Shown: piece by piece, positions 7,592 to 14,967 of the stretch
Position numbering within the stretch: the first letter of the stretch is position 1
Layout of the letters: every line of letters begins with the position of its first letter
Source of the DNA: Firmicutes bacterium UBA4996
GTDB lineage: Bacteria; Bacillota; Limnochordia; Darwinibacteriales; Darwinibacteriaceae
Assembly (NCBI GenBank): GCA_002396805.1
Contig: DGYW01000064.1
Coordinates: 26,476-43,640 of the forward strand
Length of the DNA: 17,165 nucleotides
Direction of reading: 5' to 3'
The notes under the pieces: generated by a model
Told to the model about the DNA's origin: nothing
Databases searched by the model: none
What the model saw: only the letters and a program-made list of their open reading frames with translations
Translations under genes and position numbers: made by a program

Positions 7592-9091
7592 GTGGGTTAC
7601 CTATTAGGTCTAGATATTGGTACATCTGCTGTGAAGGCTTTGTTGCTCAAAAGCAGTGGGCAGGTTGTTGGAAGTGTTAACGTAGAGTATCCCTTGTATT
7701 CGCCACGTCCTGGTTGGTCTGAACAGAATCCTGAGGATATGTGGCAAGCTACGGTTGAGGCCATCAGAAACGTTTTAGTAAAATTTAATGTGTCCGGTGA
7801 GTCTATTCGCGGCATTGGTTTGTCTGGTCAAATGCACAGCTCCGTCTTTTTGGATGCCGATTATGAGGTGATTAGGCCAGCTATTCTTTGGAATGATGTT
7901 CGTACAAGTGCCCAGTGCCGGTTGATCGAAGAGATGGTGGATCCCCACATCTTGCACTCCGAGGTGTGTAATCCCGTGTTAGAGGGATTTACTCTGCCCA
8001 AAGTATTGTGGCTACGGGAACATGAACCTGAAAACTATGAAAGACTCCGTTGGTTGGTGTTACCCAAAGACTATGTTCGTTTCCGTTTAACCGGAAACGT
8101 GCATATGGAAGTATCTGATGCAGCCGGTATGTTAATGATGAATGTGCGTAAGCAAACTTGGTCGGAACCGGTTCTGAAGAGCGTGGGTGTTTCTGGTGAG
8201 ATCTTGCCACCGATCATTGGTTCAGCGGAGATTGCTGGAACCATCACTTCTGAGGTTGCTGAACTAACTGGCTTAAAAGTAGGTGCACCAGTTGTGGGTG
8301 GTGGAGCTGATAACGCTTGTGGAGCCGTTGGTTCAGGAGTTGTTAAAGCAGGGCGGGGTTTGGTAAGCCTTGGAACGAGTGGGGTTCTCCTGGCTCATTT
8401 AGAGGAGCCAAAGCTGATCACTTCTGGAACTGTCCATATGTTTAACAGTTGCGTACCTGGTCAGTTTTATATGATGGGTGTTATGTTGTCTGCGGGTCTT
8501 TCTTTGAATTGGTTCAGACAGCAATTCGCAAGAAGCGCAGACTCCTATGAGGTCCTCACTGAGAGGGCTAGTGAGGCACCTGCCGGGAGCCGCGGTTTAG
8601 TTTTTCTTCCCTATTTGATGGGAGAGCGGACTCCTCATGGTGATGCTAATGCTAGGGGCGCTTTTGTTGGAATTAGTGCTACCCATGGTGAAGCCGACTT
8701 GACCCGTGCAGTGTTGGAGGGTGTTGCTTTTGGCCTGTGTGATTCTGTGGAGTTGTTGCGTTCAGCTGGTTGGAAGGGAACAGCTCTGAGAGCTTTAGGC
8801 GGTGGGGCGAGATCACCTCTTTGGAAGGAGATTATCGCCAGTGCCACTGGTTTGGTGTTGGAGGAAATCAACATAGATGAAGGTCCCGCTTTAGGTGCAG
8901 CTATCTTGGCGGGGGTAGGAGCTGGAACGTATCAGAGTGTCTCGGAAGCGTCGGATGCTATTATAAAGGTGGTGCGGGAAGTAGAGCCTAATCCTGAATG
9001 GTACAAGACCTATGTTGATTTGTATCAAGTTTACAAGGGGCTTTATCCTGCGTTAAAGGATTCTTTTGATCAATTGGTCAACTTTGCTTAA
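7592..9091 (+). CDS. xylB: Xylulokinase XylB
   Basis: FGGY-family kinase that phosphorylates D-xylulose to D-xylulose 5-phosphate with ATP. The 499-residue protein has the N-terminal GLDIGTSAVKALLL phosphate-binding loop, SGQMHSSVFLD, the catalytic base Asp240 in GGGADNACGAVG, and the C-terminal MGERTPHGDANARGAF and GGGARSPLWKEIIAS motifs typical of XylB. The GTG start has AGGGAGG seven bases upstream. It directly follows xylA, as expected for the pathway. An 11-base operator-like sequence lies inside its early part (7767-7777), and a strong hairpin follows the stop codon. Confidence 0.96.
   Translation: MGYLLGLDIGTSAVKALLLKSSGQVVGSVNVEYPLYSPRPGWSEQNPEDMWQATVEAIRNVLVKFNVSGESIRGIGLSGQMHSSVFLDADYEVIRPAILWNDVRTSAQCRLIEEMVDPHILHSEVCNPVLEGFTLPKVLWLREHEPENYERLRWLVLPKDYVRFRLTGNVHMEVSDAAGMLMMNVRKQTWSEPVLKSVGVSGEILPPIIGSAEIAGTITSEVAELTGLKVGAPVVGGGADNACGAVGSGVVKAGRGLVSLGTSGVLLAHLEEPKLITSGTVHMFNSCVPGQFYMMGVMLSAGLSLNWFRQQFARSADSYEVLTERASEAPAGSRGLVFLPYLMGERTPHGDANARGAFVGISATHGEADLTRAVLEGVAFGLCDSVELLRSAGWKGTALRALGGGARSPLWKEIIASATGLVLEEINIDEGPALGAAILAGVGAGTYQSVSEASDAIIKVVREVEPNPEWYKTYVDLYQVYKGLYPALKDSFDQLVNFA
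7767..7777. promoter_or_regulatory. Copy of the LacI-type operator core inside xylB
   Basis: GAAACGTTTTA here repeats 11 bases of the palindrome at 5045-5055 exactly, about 176 bases into xylB. Sugar catabolism operators and cre sites are often intragenic (established for Bacillus xyl genes), so a second operator is possible. One copy of 11 bases in a window this size is unlikely but not impossible by chance. Confidence 0.25.
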
Positions 9092-9100
9092 GTGCGCCAC

Positions 9101-9130
9101 CCCTTCTTTAGAAAAACCCTAGTAGAAGGG
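9101..9130 (+). promoter_or_regulatory. Possible antiterminator stem between xylB and kdgK
   Basis: CCCTTCT (9101-9107) can pair perfectly with AGAAGGG (9124-9130) across a 16-base loop. This takes up the inner end of the 5' arm and the loop of the terminator at 9113-9145, so the two structures exclude each other. The upstream stem would be transcribed and could fold first. It has only 7 pairs against 14 for the terminator. Regulation is inferred. Confidence 0.35.
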
Positions 9131-9150
9131 ATCTACTAGGGTTTTCTTGC
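9113..9150 (+). terminator. Intrinsic terminator or attenuator between xylB and kdgK
   Basis: AAAACCCTAGTAGA (9113-9126) and TCTACTAGGGTTTT (9132-9145) form a perfect 14-bp stem with a 5-base loop, and the 3' arm ends in a T run continued by CTT. It lies 21 bases after the xylB stop. Only about a dozen bases separate it from the kdgK ribosome binding site, so kdgK would depend on readthrough or on a promoter inside xylB. Confidence 0.8.
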
Positions 9151-9166
9151 ATGGAATAGGAGAGTG

Positions 9167-10195
9167 ATGGGATTGAAAAAAGTTGTGACTTTCGGAGAAA
9201 TCATGCTACGCTTGTCTCCCCCTGGCTATCAGCGCTTCATCCAGGCTAATAGCTTCGATGCTATCTATGGTGGTGGTGAGGCTAACGTAGCTGTATCCTT
9301 GGCCAATTATGGTTTGGATGCTCACTTCGTGACTAAGGTGCCTCCACATGAAATCGGCCAGTGTGCCATTAATAGTCTTCGCGCGCTTGGTGTAGGCACT
9401 GATTACATAACCCGCGGTGGAGAACGTTTGGGCATCTACTTTCTAGAACATGGCGCCTCGCAGAGACCCTCTAAAGTGATCTATGATCGGGCCTATTCTT
9501 CTATTTCTCAAGTGCAACCAGGAGAGTTTGATTGGGACAAGATCTTCACAGATGCCGAATGGTTCCACTTTACCGGAATTACCCCTGCATTGGGTGAAGG
9601 ACCCACTCGGGTTACCTTAGAAGCACTTCGGGCCGCTAAAGCTCACAATGTAACAGTGAGTGTGGATCTGAATTACCGTAAAAAACTGTGGACCCCTGCT
9701 GAGGCCAATGGGGTAATGAACAAGTTAATGGAATATGTTGATGTGGTCATTGCCAATGAAGAGGATGCTGAGAAGGTTTTTGGCATCACAGCAGGTGAAT
9801 CCAATATTATCTCTGGACAATTAAGTGAAGAAGGTTATCGTGAGGTAGCCCAGCGGCTCGTGGAGCGCTTTGGCTTTAGCAAAGTAGCGATTACTCTGAG
9901 AGAAAGCCTTTCTGCATCAGATAATAATTGGTCAGCTCTCCTTTATGATACTAAGGATTTTTATCGCTCTAAGGTCTATAAAGTACATATTGTAGATCGG
10001 GTAGGGGGCGGTGATTCTTTTGGAGGTGGTTTGATTTATGGCCTCCTCAGCGGCAAGTCTGACCAAGAAGCATTAGAATTCGCGGTAGCGGCTTCCTGCT
10101 TAAAACATACGATTTTTGGTGATTACAATCTGACTGTCGTTGATGAAGTGGAACGACTCGCAAAGGGAGATTCCTCGGGACGGGTACAACGCTAG
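9167..10195 (+). CDS. kdgK: 2-keto-3-deoxygluconate kinase (PfkB family)
   Basis: Ribokinase/PfkB-family sugar kinase of 342 residues. It most likely phosphorylates 2-keto-3-deoxygluconate to KDPG, the substrate of the aldolase encoded 14 bases downstream. The opening TFGEIMLRLSPPGYQRF with GGGEANVAVSLANYGL is typical of KdgK, VSVDLNYRKKLW and IANEEDAEKVFG lie in the middle, and the C-terminal anion-hole motif VGGGDSFGGGLIYGL carries the catalytic Asp283. The ATG at 9167 is chosen with AGGAG four bases before it; TTG at 9173 is a fair alternative with better spacing, and GTG at 9164 is too close. Exact specificity is not proven by sequence, but the pairing with the aldolase makes KDG by far the best fit. 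Confidence 0.88.
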   Translation: MGLKKVVTFGEIMLRLSPPGYQRFIQANSFDAIYGGGEANVAVSLANYGLDAHFVTKVPPHEIGQCAINSLRALGVGTDYITRGGERLGIYFLEHGASQRPSKVIYDRAYSSISQVQPGEFDWDKIFTDAEWFHFTGITPALGEGPTRVTLEALRAAKAHNVTVSVDLNYRKKLWTPAEANGVMNKLMEYVDVVIANEEDAEKVFGITAGESNIISGQLSEEGYREVAQRLVERFGFSKVAITLRESLSASDNNWSALLYDTKDFYRSKVYKVHIVDRVGGGDSFGGGLIYGLLSGKSDQEALEFAVAASCLKHTIFGDYNLTVVDEVERLAKGDSSGRVQR

Positions 10196-10209
10196 AAAGG
10201 AGGGCGGGC

Positions 10210-10854
10210 ATGAAGGACAAATATTTTGCGCAAATCGTGCAGACTGGTGTGGTGGCCGTAATTCGAGCAGATGGGCCGCAAGAGCTAATGGATATATCCC
10301 TTGCCCTAAATAACGGTGGGGTAAAGGCTTTAGAGATTACCATGACTTCACCTGGTGCAATCGATACTATTAGAGAAGTCACACAAAAAATCGGAGATAC
10401 GGCGATTATTGGCGTCGGGAGTGTGTTGGATCCTGAGACGGCTCGAATGGCTATCCTTGCGGGAGCGGAGTTTGTGGTCAGCCCTGTCTTTAAACCAGAT
10501 ATAGTGGCTATGTGTCGTCGTTACAACAAGATTTGTGTGCCAGGCGCATTCACTCCCACAGAGATCTTGACTGCTTGGGAGGCTGGTGCCGATGTTGTAA
10601 AGATTTTTCCGGCCACCAAATTAGGCCCAGAATTTATCAAGGACTTAAAAGGGCCCTTACCCCAGATTCAAGTGACTCCAACAGGTGGAGTAAACTTAGA
10701 GAATGTAGGCAATTTCATTAAGGCAGGGGCGAGTTTTGTTGGGGTGGGAGGCGCACTCGTGGACAAAAAATTGGTTGCAGAAAAGGACTGGGATGGGCTA
10801 AGCGCTTTGGCAAGAAGTTTCATCAAAGCAGTGGAACTAGTACGCAAAAAATAA
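10210..10854 (+). CDS. kdgA: KDPG aldolase (2-keto-3-deoxy-6-phosphogluconate aldolase)
   Basis: Class I aldolase of 214 residues that splits KDPG into pyruvate and glyceraldehyde 3-phosphate. It is a TIM-barrel KDPG/KHG aldolase of normal length. GVVAVIRADGPQE opens the first strand, Glu42 in ALEITMTS is the family's catalytic acid/base, PGAFTPTEI follows, and Lys131 in VVKIFPA is the Schiff-base lysine. VTPTGGVNLENVGNFIKAG is the phosphate-binding region. The ATG has a strong AAGGAGGG site. It forms a two-gene unit with kdgK. No 6-phosphogluconate dehydratase is in the window, so a hexuronate route feeding KDG is the likelier use than a full Entner-Doudoroff pathway. The name eda would be equally valid. 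Confidence 0.92.
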   Translation: MKDKYFAQIVQTGVVAVIRADGPQELMDISLALNNGGVKALEITMTSPGAIDTIREVTQKIGDTAIIGVGSVLDPETARMAILAGAEFVVSPVFKPDIVAMCRRYNKICVPGAFTPTEILTAWEAGADVVKIFPATKLGPEFIKDLKGPLPQIQVTPTGGVNLENVGNFIKAGASFVGVGGALVDKKLVAEKDWDGLSALARSFIKAVELVRKK

Positions 10855-10875
10855 GGAAGGGCTATCAACCCTTCC
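10846..10875 (-). terminator. Intrinsic terminator for the minus-strand exoA
   Basis: On the minus strand GGAAGGG (10875-10869), a 7-base loop and CCCTTCC (10861-10855) form a perfect stem followed by TTATTTTTT (10854-10846). The U-run is templated by the last lysine codons and stop of kdgA, so the exoA transcript would end inside kdgA. On the plus strand no T-run follows, but a second stem, GGGCTAT (10859-10865) with ATAGCCC (10879-10885), excludes the first. Confidence 0.7.
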
Positions 10876-10931
10876 ATCATAGCCCCAAATTTCTGTTTGT
10901 GCATACAATTCTACGGGCAAGTGTAGGTGGG

Positions 10932-11687
10932 TTAAAGCGAGATCTGCAATCCCACGGGACAATGATCGCTACCCATGATTTGATCGTAGATTAGAGCATC
11001 AATTAGGCTATCTTTTAGGACTTGCGAGATCAGAAAGTAGTCAATTCTCCAGCCAATGTTGCGTTCCCTAGAGTTGGCGAAATAAGACCACCAGGTATAA
11101 GCGTCTTCTTTATCCGGATAAAAATGCCGGAAAGTATCAATAAGGCCCGCTTGCAATAACTGAGAGAACTTGTTACGCTCTTCATCTGTAAAACCTGCAT
11201 TTTTTCTGTTGGTTTGAGGATTCTTTAAGTCAATTTCCTGATGAGCCACGTTGAGATCGCCACAGACAATTACGGGCTTTGCTTGCTGTAATTCGGCGAT
11301 ATAGTTTCGAAAGGCATCATCCCAAGTCATGCGGTAATCGAGGCGAGCCAACCCCCGTTGAGAGTTAGGAGTATAAACAGTTACAAGGTAAAAAGAATCA
11401 TATTCAAGGGTGATAGTCCTACCTTCCTGGTCGTGCTCTTCAAACCCTATACCCCTGGTTATTGACAAGGGTTCATGCTTGGCAAAAATGGCTGTTCCCG
11501 AATAACCCTTTTTTTTAGCATAATTCCAGTACTGGTAATACCCAGGCAACTCCAAGTCAATTTGTCCTGCTTGGAGTTTGATTTCTTGTAAGCAGAAGAA
11601 ATCGGCATCAATATCTTTAAAGAAATCTAGAAAACCCTTATTTACACAGGCTCGCAGCCCGTTTACATTCCATGAAATTAGCTCCAC
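10932..11687 (-). CDS. exoA: Exodeoxyribonuclease III / AP endonuclease (ExoA, Xth family)
   Basis: Base-excision-repair nuclease that cuts at abasic sites and removes damaged 3' ends, Mg2+-dependent, in the cytoplasm. The 251-residue protein has the full set of residues of the exonuclease III fold: Asn7 in SWNVNGLR, Glu35 in LQEIK, Tyr105, Asp144 and Asn146 in GDLNVAH, and Asp241-His242 in GSDHCPV. The length is normal for ExoA of Gram-positives. The GTG start has AAGGAG eight bases upstream. It is read toward kdgA and away from the DUF4097 gene, so it is a single-gene unit with no functional link to its neighbours that I can see. Confidence 0.96.
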   Translation of the reverse strand: MELISWNVNGLRACVNKGFLDFFKDIDADFFCLQEIKLQAGQIDLELPGYYQYWNYAKKKGYSGTAIFAKHEPLSITRGIGFEEHDQEGRTITLEYDSFYLVTVYTPNSQRGLARLDYRMTWDDAFRNYIAELQQAKPVIVCGDLNVAHQEIDLKNPQTNRKNAGFTDEERNKFSQLLQAGLIDTFRHFYPDKEDAYTWWSYFANSRERNIGWRIDYFLISQVLKDSLIDALIYDQIMGSDHCPVGLQISL

Positions 11688-11884
11688 CTAAGCATCTCCT
11701 TGCTGTAATAGTAATATGTTGCGATAAAACTTCTTCTTCGCCGTGAACTGAGCAGATACCTTCCCTCTGGGTAAATCAGTCTTGAGGCGGAGAATAATCC
11801 CTACTTGAGTTTGTTACAAAAGGCACTAAGAGCGGGTAAACTCAATTTGTGTCAACAGAAAGTGGAGAAAGAGGAGATAATTGC
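11688..11884. other. Divergent intergenic region with inverted repeats, no clear promoter
   Basis: Between the outward-facing exoA and the DUF4097 gene. TTGAGTTT (11805-11812) and AAACTCAA (11838-11845) are a perfect 8-bp inverted repeat 25 bases apart, and TTTGTTACAAA (11810-11820) is a perfect 11-base palindrome inside it. These could be operator sites for the forward gene. A TTACAA/TAAACT pair at 17-base spacing (11814, 11837) is a weak promoter candidate. I see no convincing promoter for exoA. Confidence 0.35.
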
Positions 11885-12733
11885 ATGTTGAAGCAAATCG
11901 TTGTTTTAGCAAGTGTTCTGTTAATAGTGTTCAGCCCATATGGACTAGTGGGTAGTCGTGTAACGACCAAGGAAGAATATCCTATCGGGTCACAAGTTAG
12001 ATCCATTAGCCTTAGTGGGTTTAATGGGACGATAACTTGGGAACCCGTTGATAGCTTTGACCAAGCCGTAATCGTCGCGGAAAAAGAAGTGCGCGGGAGT
12101 CTGAATGCGGCTATAGAGAAGTTCTTGGGTGGCATCAAGGTTGAAGATCATAGTACCGCATCGAATCTAGTCCTCCGTGCGATCCAACCAAAACGACCTC
12201 TGGGTGTAACATCTTCGCAAGTTCGTTTTACAGTGTATGCCCCTCCGGAGCAGATTCGTGAGTTTCAAGGACATACTAGTAATGGTTCTATTAAGATTAA
12301 CTCTGACTTTCGTGGGTTACTGAATTTAAAAACTAGCAACGGTTCAATTGTTCTACGATCGGGAGTCGGAGAAGTTACTCTCAGAACTTCTAATGGTAAC
12401 ATTGACCTTGGTAACATCCGTTTGACCGAATCGAGCTCGGCTCGGACCTCTAATGGGCGTATTGAAGGTACCGTATCTTTTCCCTCATACGGTAGTTATT
12501 CTTTTGAAAACTCCAACGGGCGCATAGATTTAAGGATGCCCCATGATACAGTAGGAACCTTTGATGTTTCCACTTCCAATGGAACTGTAGATTTTCGTCT
12601 GGGTCGCGATGTAGTCACAGGACAGAAGAAGGTGTTTATTTCTCGGGGAAGCCGTCCATCAATTCGCATTAAGACCTCCAATGGAAACATCTCAGTGCGC
12701 GAAAATGAATACGCCTTTGGTTACTCATATTAG
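11885..12733 (+). CDS. Secreted DUF4097-type beta-repeat protein (putative adhesin)
   Basis: A 282-residue protein with an N-terminal hydrophobic signal (about residues 3-22) and then a repeating beta structure. The second half carries seven TSNG or NSNG motifs, at residues 131, 150, 168, 188, 209, 230 and 264, each followed by a short strand such as SIKI, NIDL or RIEG. This is the pattern of the DUF4097 (putative adhesin) family, expected to fold as a stacked beta-solenoid. Such proteins are often found with envelope-stress genes, but none is seen here and its role is unknown. No lipobox and no C-terminal anchor are visible, so it is probably released or held non-covalently. The ATG at 11885 has GAGGAG eight bases before it; the GTG at 11849 would put that site inside the gene. 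Confidence 0.8.
   Translation: MLKQIVVLASVLLIVFSPYGLVGSRVTTKEEYPIGSQVRSISLSGFNGTITWEPVDSFDQAVIVAEKEVRGSLNAAIEKFLGGIKVEDHSTASNLVLRAIQPKRPLGVTSSQVRFTVYAPPEQIREFQGHTSNGSIKINSDFRGLLNLKTSNGSIVLRSGVGEVTLRTSNGNIDLGNIRLTESSSARTSNGRIEGTVSFPSYGSYSFENSNGRIDLRMPHDTVGTFDVSTSNGTVDFRLGRDVVTGQKKVFISRGSRPSIRIKTSNGNISVRENEYAFGYSY
12275..12685 (+). repeat. Seven TSNG repeats within the DUF4097-type protein
   Basis: Coding repeat, with units starting at residues 131, 150, 168, 188, 209, 230 and 264. Spacing is 18-21 residues except the last, 34. The fifth unit is NSNG. At DNA level the units use different codons (act agt aat ggt, act agc aac ggt, acc tcc aat gga), so the repeat is old or selected at protein level and is not a recent slippage product. 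Confidence 0.85.
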
Positions 12734-12752
12734 CGCATGCCATTTTCAACTC

Positions 12753-12780
12753 GCCCAGTGGGTTACCCCTGGGCTTTCCA
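12753..12780 (+). terminator. Probable terminator after the DUF4097-type gene
   Basis: GCCCAG (12753-12758) pairs with CTGGGC (12769-12774), and inside it GGG pairs with CCC around a TTA loop, with one bulged T. TTTCC follows, so the U-tract is short. It lies 19 bases after the stop codon and its 3' arm overlaps the -35 position of the next promoter. Confidence 0.5.
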
Positions 12781-12792
12781 CCTTCCCTAGGG

Positions 12793-12798
12793 TATAAT
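12793..12798 (+). promoter_or_regulatory. -10 element of the diguanylate cyclase gene promoter
   Basis: A perfect TATAAT lies 33 bases before the ATG at 12832. The -35 at 17-base spacing (TGGGCT, 12770-12775) is poor, matching TTGACA in three of six positions, so the promoter is likely weak or activator-dependent. The predicted leader is only about 27 bases. Confidence 0.6.
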
Positions 12799-12831
12799 GA
12801 TGGGGGATAGCAAACCCCGGAAGGTGTGTTT

Positions 12832-14367
12832 ATGAGCAAAAAGACTTACATAATCACCAAGGTCATTGTTGTCATAGTTGTTTGTTTGGTTGTTGGTTAC
12901 GCTTCCTGGCTGTCTTTGCAGAAGGTTGGCGATGTGTATCTCGACGAGACTGAGCGAGCAATTAGCGAAATCAAACAGAACTTTCTTAAGACGACCGTTG
13001 AGAATATAATTCGAGAAATTGATGTGACGCGGGAGTTGGAAGCGAACTTTTACGAGCGCATTGTGGACCGTAGATATGAGACCTTGAGTTATGAGGCCCA
13101 TTTGTCGGACAATGAGTTTGCAGATTACTTTATCAACCGGTTTCGCGGTGACGCTGACCGTCAGACTGGGCCTGATTATTGGACCGCTCTTTTGTGGAAT
13201 GCCCAAGGCGAGATCTTGTACGATCCTAGCGAAGTTTTCCGGGATGACCTTCCAACCACCTTAGGGATTCTAAAGGATGACTTGCATCATTTTCGCACCA
13301 TCACTCATGGCGAAATTAGGGGACTATGGGGTGTTCGGGCGGACTTAATTGAATTACTCACTAAGGAGAAAATAACAGAAAAGATCCGTAACCTTCAATT
13401 TGATGGAGGATCTTATATTTGGATTAATTGGGTTCTTGATTATAATGGGGGAGACAACTATGCAATTAGAGTTATCCACCCCAACCTTCCTGAGACGGAA
13501 GGAATGTATCTGTCTACTGAGACAACCGATCAGCACGGGAATAGACCCTATTTGGAGGAGTTAGAGGGAGTAAAGGAGTATGGCGAACTATTCTTCCGCT
13601 ATTGGTTCAAGAAGCTAGGTAGTGAGGAAAGCTCGGAGAAGTTAACCTATGCTAAGCTGTACACAGACTACGATTGGATTATTGCCATGGGAATCCATAT
13701 CGATGATATGCAAAAATACATTGCCCAGACCAGCGCGGAGAGTGAGAAAGTGGCCTTTATGCTTTCTCTGCGCTTAGTTTTCCTTTTAATGGGACTTGTT
13801 GTTGCAGCCCTTGGTCTAGTTTTTATGTTTGAACAATTTCACTTAAAAGCTACAACGACCAGGTTGAGGTATGAAATGAATAAGGATCCCGTAACGGGGG
13901 TTTGTAGCCGTAGATGCGGGACGAATAAACTCACAGCGTCTTTTGAGGAGTTTCAGATCACAGGGCTAAGTCCAGCTATTGTGCTTTTCGACTTTGATCG
14001 GTTTAAGGCCATCAACGATACCTACGGACACACAGTGGGTGACCAGGTCTTGAAGAGTGTTGTAGATGCGGTGCAACGCAGCATTCGAGTCGCGGACGAA
14101 GTTATCCGCTGGGGTGGAGATGAGTTCGTGGTAATTTTAGAGGGATTGGAAAAAGGGAATGTAGCAGCGTTTTGCAACAAAATTCTAAAGACCGTTTCAT
14201 CACTTGAAGTTGTGGTGGCAGATGAAGTGATTAGGCCAAGTGTTTCTCTTGGTGCTTCCTATTTTCATGCAAGTGATGAGACTTTTTTAGACGCCCTCCG
14301 TCGCGCAGATCGAGCCATGTATCGAGGAAAGCAAGCTGGTCGCAATAAGGTGGAGGTTTTGTTGTAG
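12832..14367 (+). CDS. Membrane-bound Cache-domain diguanylate cyclase (GGDEF)
   Basis: Makes the second messenger c-di-GMP from two GTP in response to an extracellular cue. Of 511 residues, a first membrane helix lies at about 6-26, an extracellular sensor at about 27-305, and a second helix at about 307-333. The sensor contains GGSYIWIN, AIRVIHPNLPETEGMY and AKLYTDYDWIIAMGIHIDDM, which fits a Cache-type ligand-binding domain. The GGDEF domain follows, with DPVTGVCSRR, FDFDRFKAINDTYGH, an intact GGDEF at 428-432 and the inhibitory site RVAD at 419-422 exactly five residues before it. It should therefore be active and feedback-inhibited by its product. The ligand is not deducible. The ATG at 12832 has GGAAGG seven bases before it; GTG at 12826 is too close. 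It has its own promoter and is not obviously tied to its neighbours. Confidence 0.92.
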   Translation: MSKKTYIITKVIVVIVVCLVVGYASWLSLQKVGDVYLDETERAISEIKQNFLKTTVENIIREIDVTRELEANFYERIVDRRYETLSYEAHLSDNEFADYFINRFRGDADRQTGPDYWTALLWNAQGEILYDPSEVFRDDLPTTLGILKDDLHHFRTITHGEIRGLWGVRADLIELLTKEKITEKIRNLQFDGGSYIWINWVLDYNGGDNYAIRVIHPNLPETEGMYLSTETTDQHGNRPYLEELEGVKEYGELFFRYWFKKLGSEESSEKLTYAKLYTDYDWIIAMGIHIDDMQKYIAQTSAESEKVAFMLSLRLVFLLMGLVVAALGLVFMFEQFHLKATTTRLRYEMNKDPVTGVCSRRCGTNKLTASFEEFQITGLSPAIVLFDFDRFKAINDTYGHTVGDQVLKSVVDAVQRSIRVADEVIRWGGDEFVVILEGLEKGNVAAFCNKILKTVSSLEVVVADEVIRPSVSLGASYFHASDETFLDALRRADRAMYRGKQAGRNKVEVLL

Positions 14368-14427
14368 GGGAAATAACGAGAGTCGTAATCGTAACGGCTA
14401 GTTTAAATCAAGATAGGGGGGGAAACC

Positions 14428-14946
14428 ATGTCGTTTTTAGAGTTAGCTTCAAAACGCTATTCCGTGAGAAATTATACCAACAGACCGGTGGAAGAGAATA
14501 AGATCTTGGAGGTCTTAGAGGCCGCGCGAGTTGCTCCGTCTGCCGTTAATTATCAACCTTGGCACCTTATTGTAGTTACTGAACAAGGGTTGAAAAGCAA
14601 AATTGCTGAAGCATATCCTAGGGATTGGTTTAAGCAAGCTCCAGTAGTAATTGTGGCTTGCGGAGATCACGAAAAGTCCTGGAAACGCAAGGATGGTAAA
14701 GACCATTGTGATGTGGACGTGGCAATTGCCCTTGATCATTTGGCTTTAGCAGCCACCTCCTTAGGGTTAGGTACGTGCTGGGTCTGCGCTTTTGATGCGC
14801 AGCGCGTTCATGAGATTTTGCTACTACCAGAACAATTAGAGGTGATAGCTCTACTACCCTTAGGTTATCCTGGGGACGCACCGATCCCGCTTAAGAAACG
14901 TAAAGACCTAGACGAGTTGGTTAGTTGGAACGGGTATCACATCTAG
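14428..14946 (+). CDS. Nitroreductase-family FMN oxidoreductase
   Basis: A 172-residue FMN-dependent NAD(P)H oxidoreductase-like protein. SKRYSVRNYTNRPVEE at the N-terminus and APSAVNYQPWHLIVV are the FMN-binding segments of the nitroreductase family, followed by DVAIALDHLALAATSLGLGTCWV and the C-terminal LLPLGYPGD motif. The short length points to the compact branch of the family common in anaerobes. The substrate cannot be named from sequence. The ATG has a strong GGGGGG-type site. It precedes the DUF4886-type gene by 21 bases and may head a four-gene operon running to the right edge. Confidence 0.88.
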   Translation: MSFLELASKRYSVRNYTNRPVEENKILEVLEAARVAPSAVNYQPWHLIVVTEQGLKSKIAEAYPRDWFKQAPVVIVACGDHEKSWKRKDGKDHCDVDVAIALDHLALAATSLGLGTCWVCAFDAQRVHEILLLPEQLEVIALLPLGYPGDAPIPLKKRKDLDELVSWNGYHI

Positions 14947-14967
14947 TAGTAATTGGAGGTACGTTTG

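Noticed and set aside
9167..10854. Oxidative (Weimberg/Dahms) xylose pathway
   Set aside because: The operon has xylA and xylB, and the PfkB kinase plus KDPG aldolase suit KDG; no xylose dehydrogenase or xylonate dehydratase is present in the window.
10855..10875. Plus-strand terminator for kdgA
   Set aside because: The stem is not followed by a T-run on the plus strand, whereas the minus strand has a clear one, so it is assigned to exoA.
12799..12831. c-di-GMP riboswitch before the GGDEF gene
   Set aside because: The leader after TATAAT is only about 27 bases, too short for any known c-di-GMP riboswitch; the GGGG/CCCC stem there is minor.
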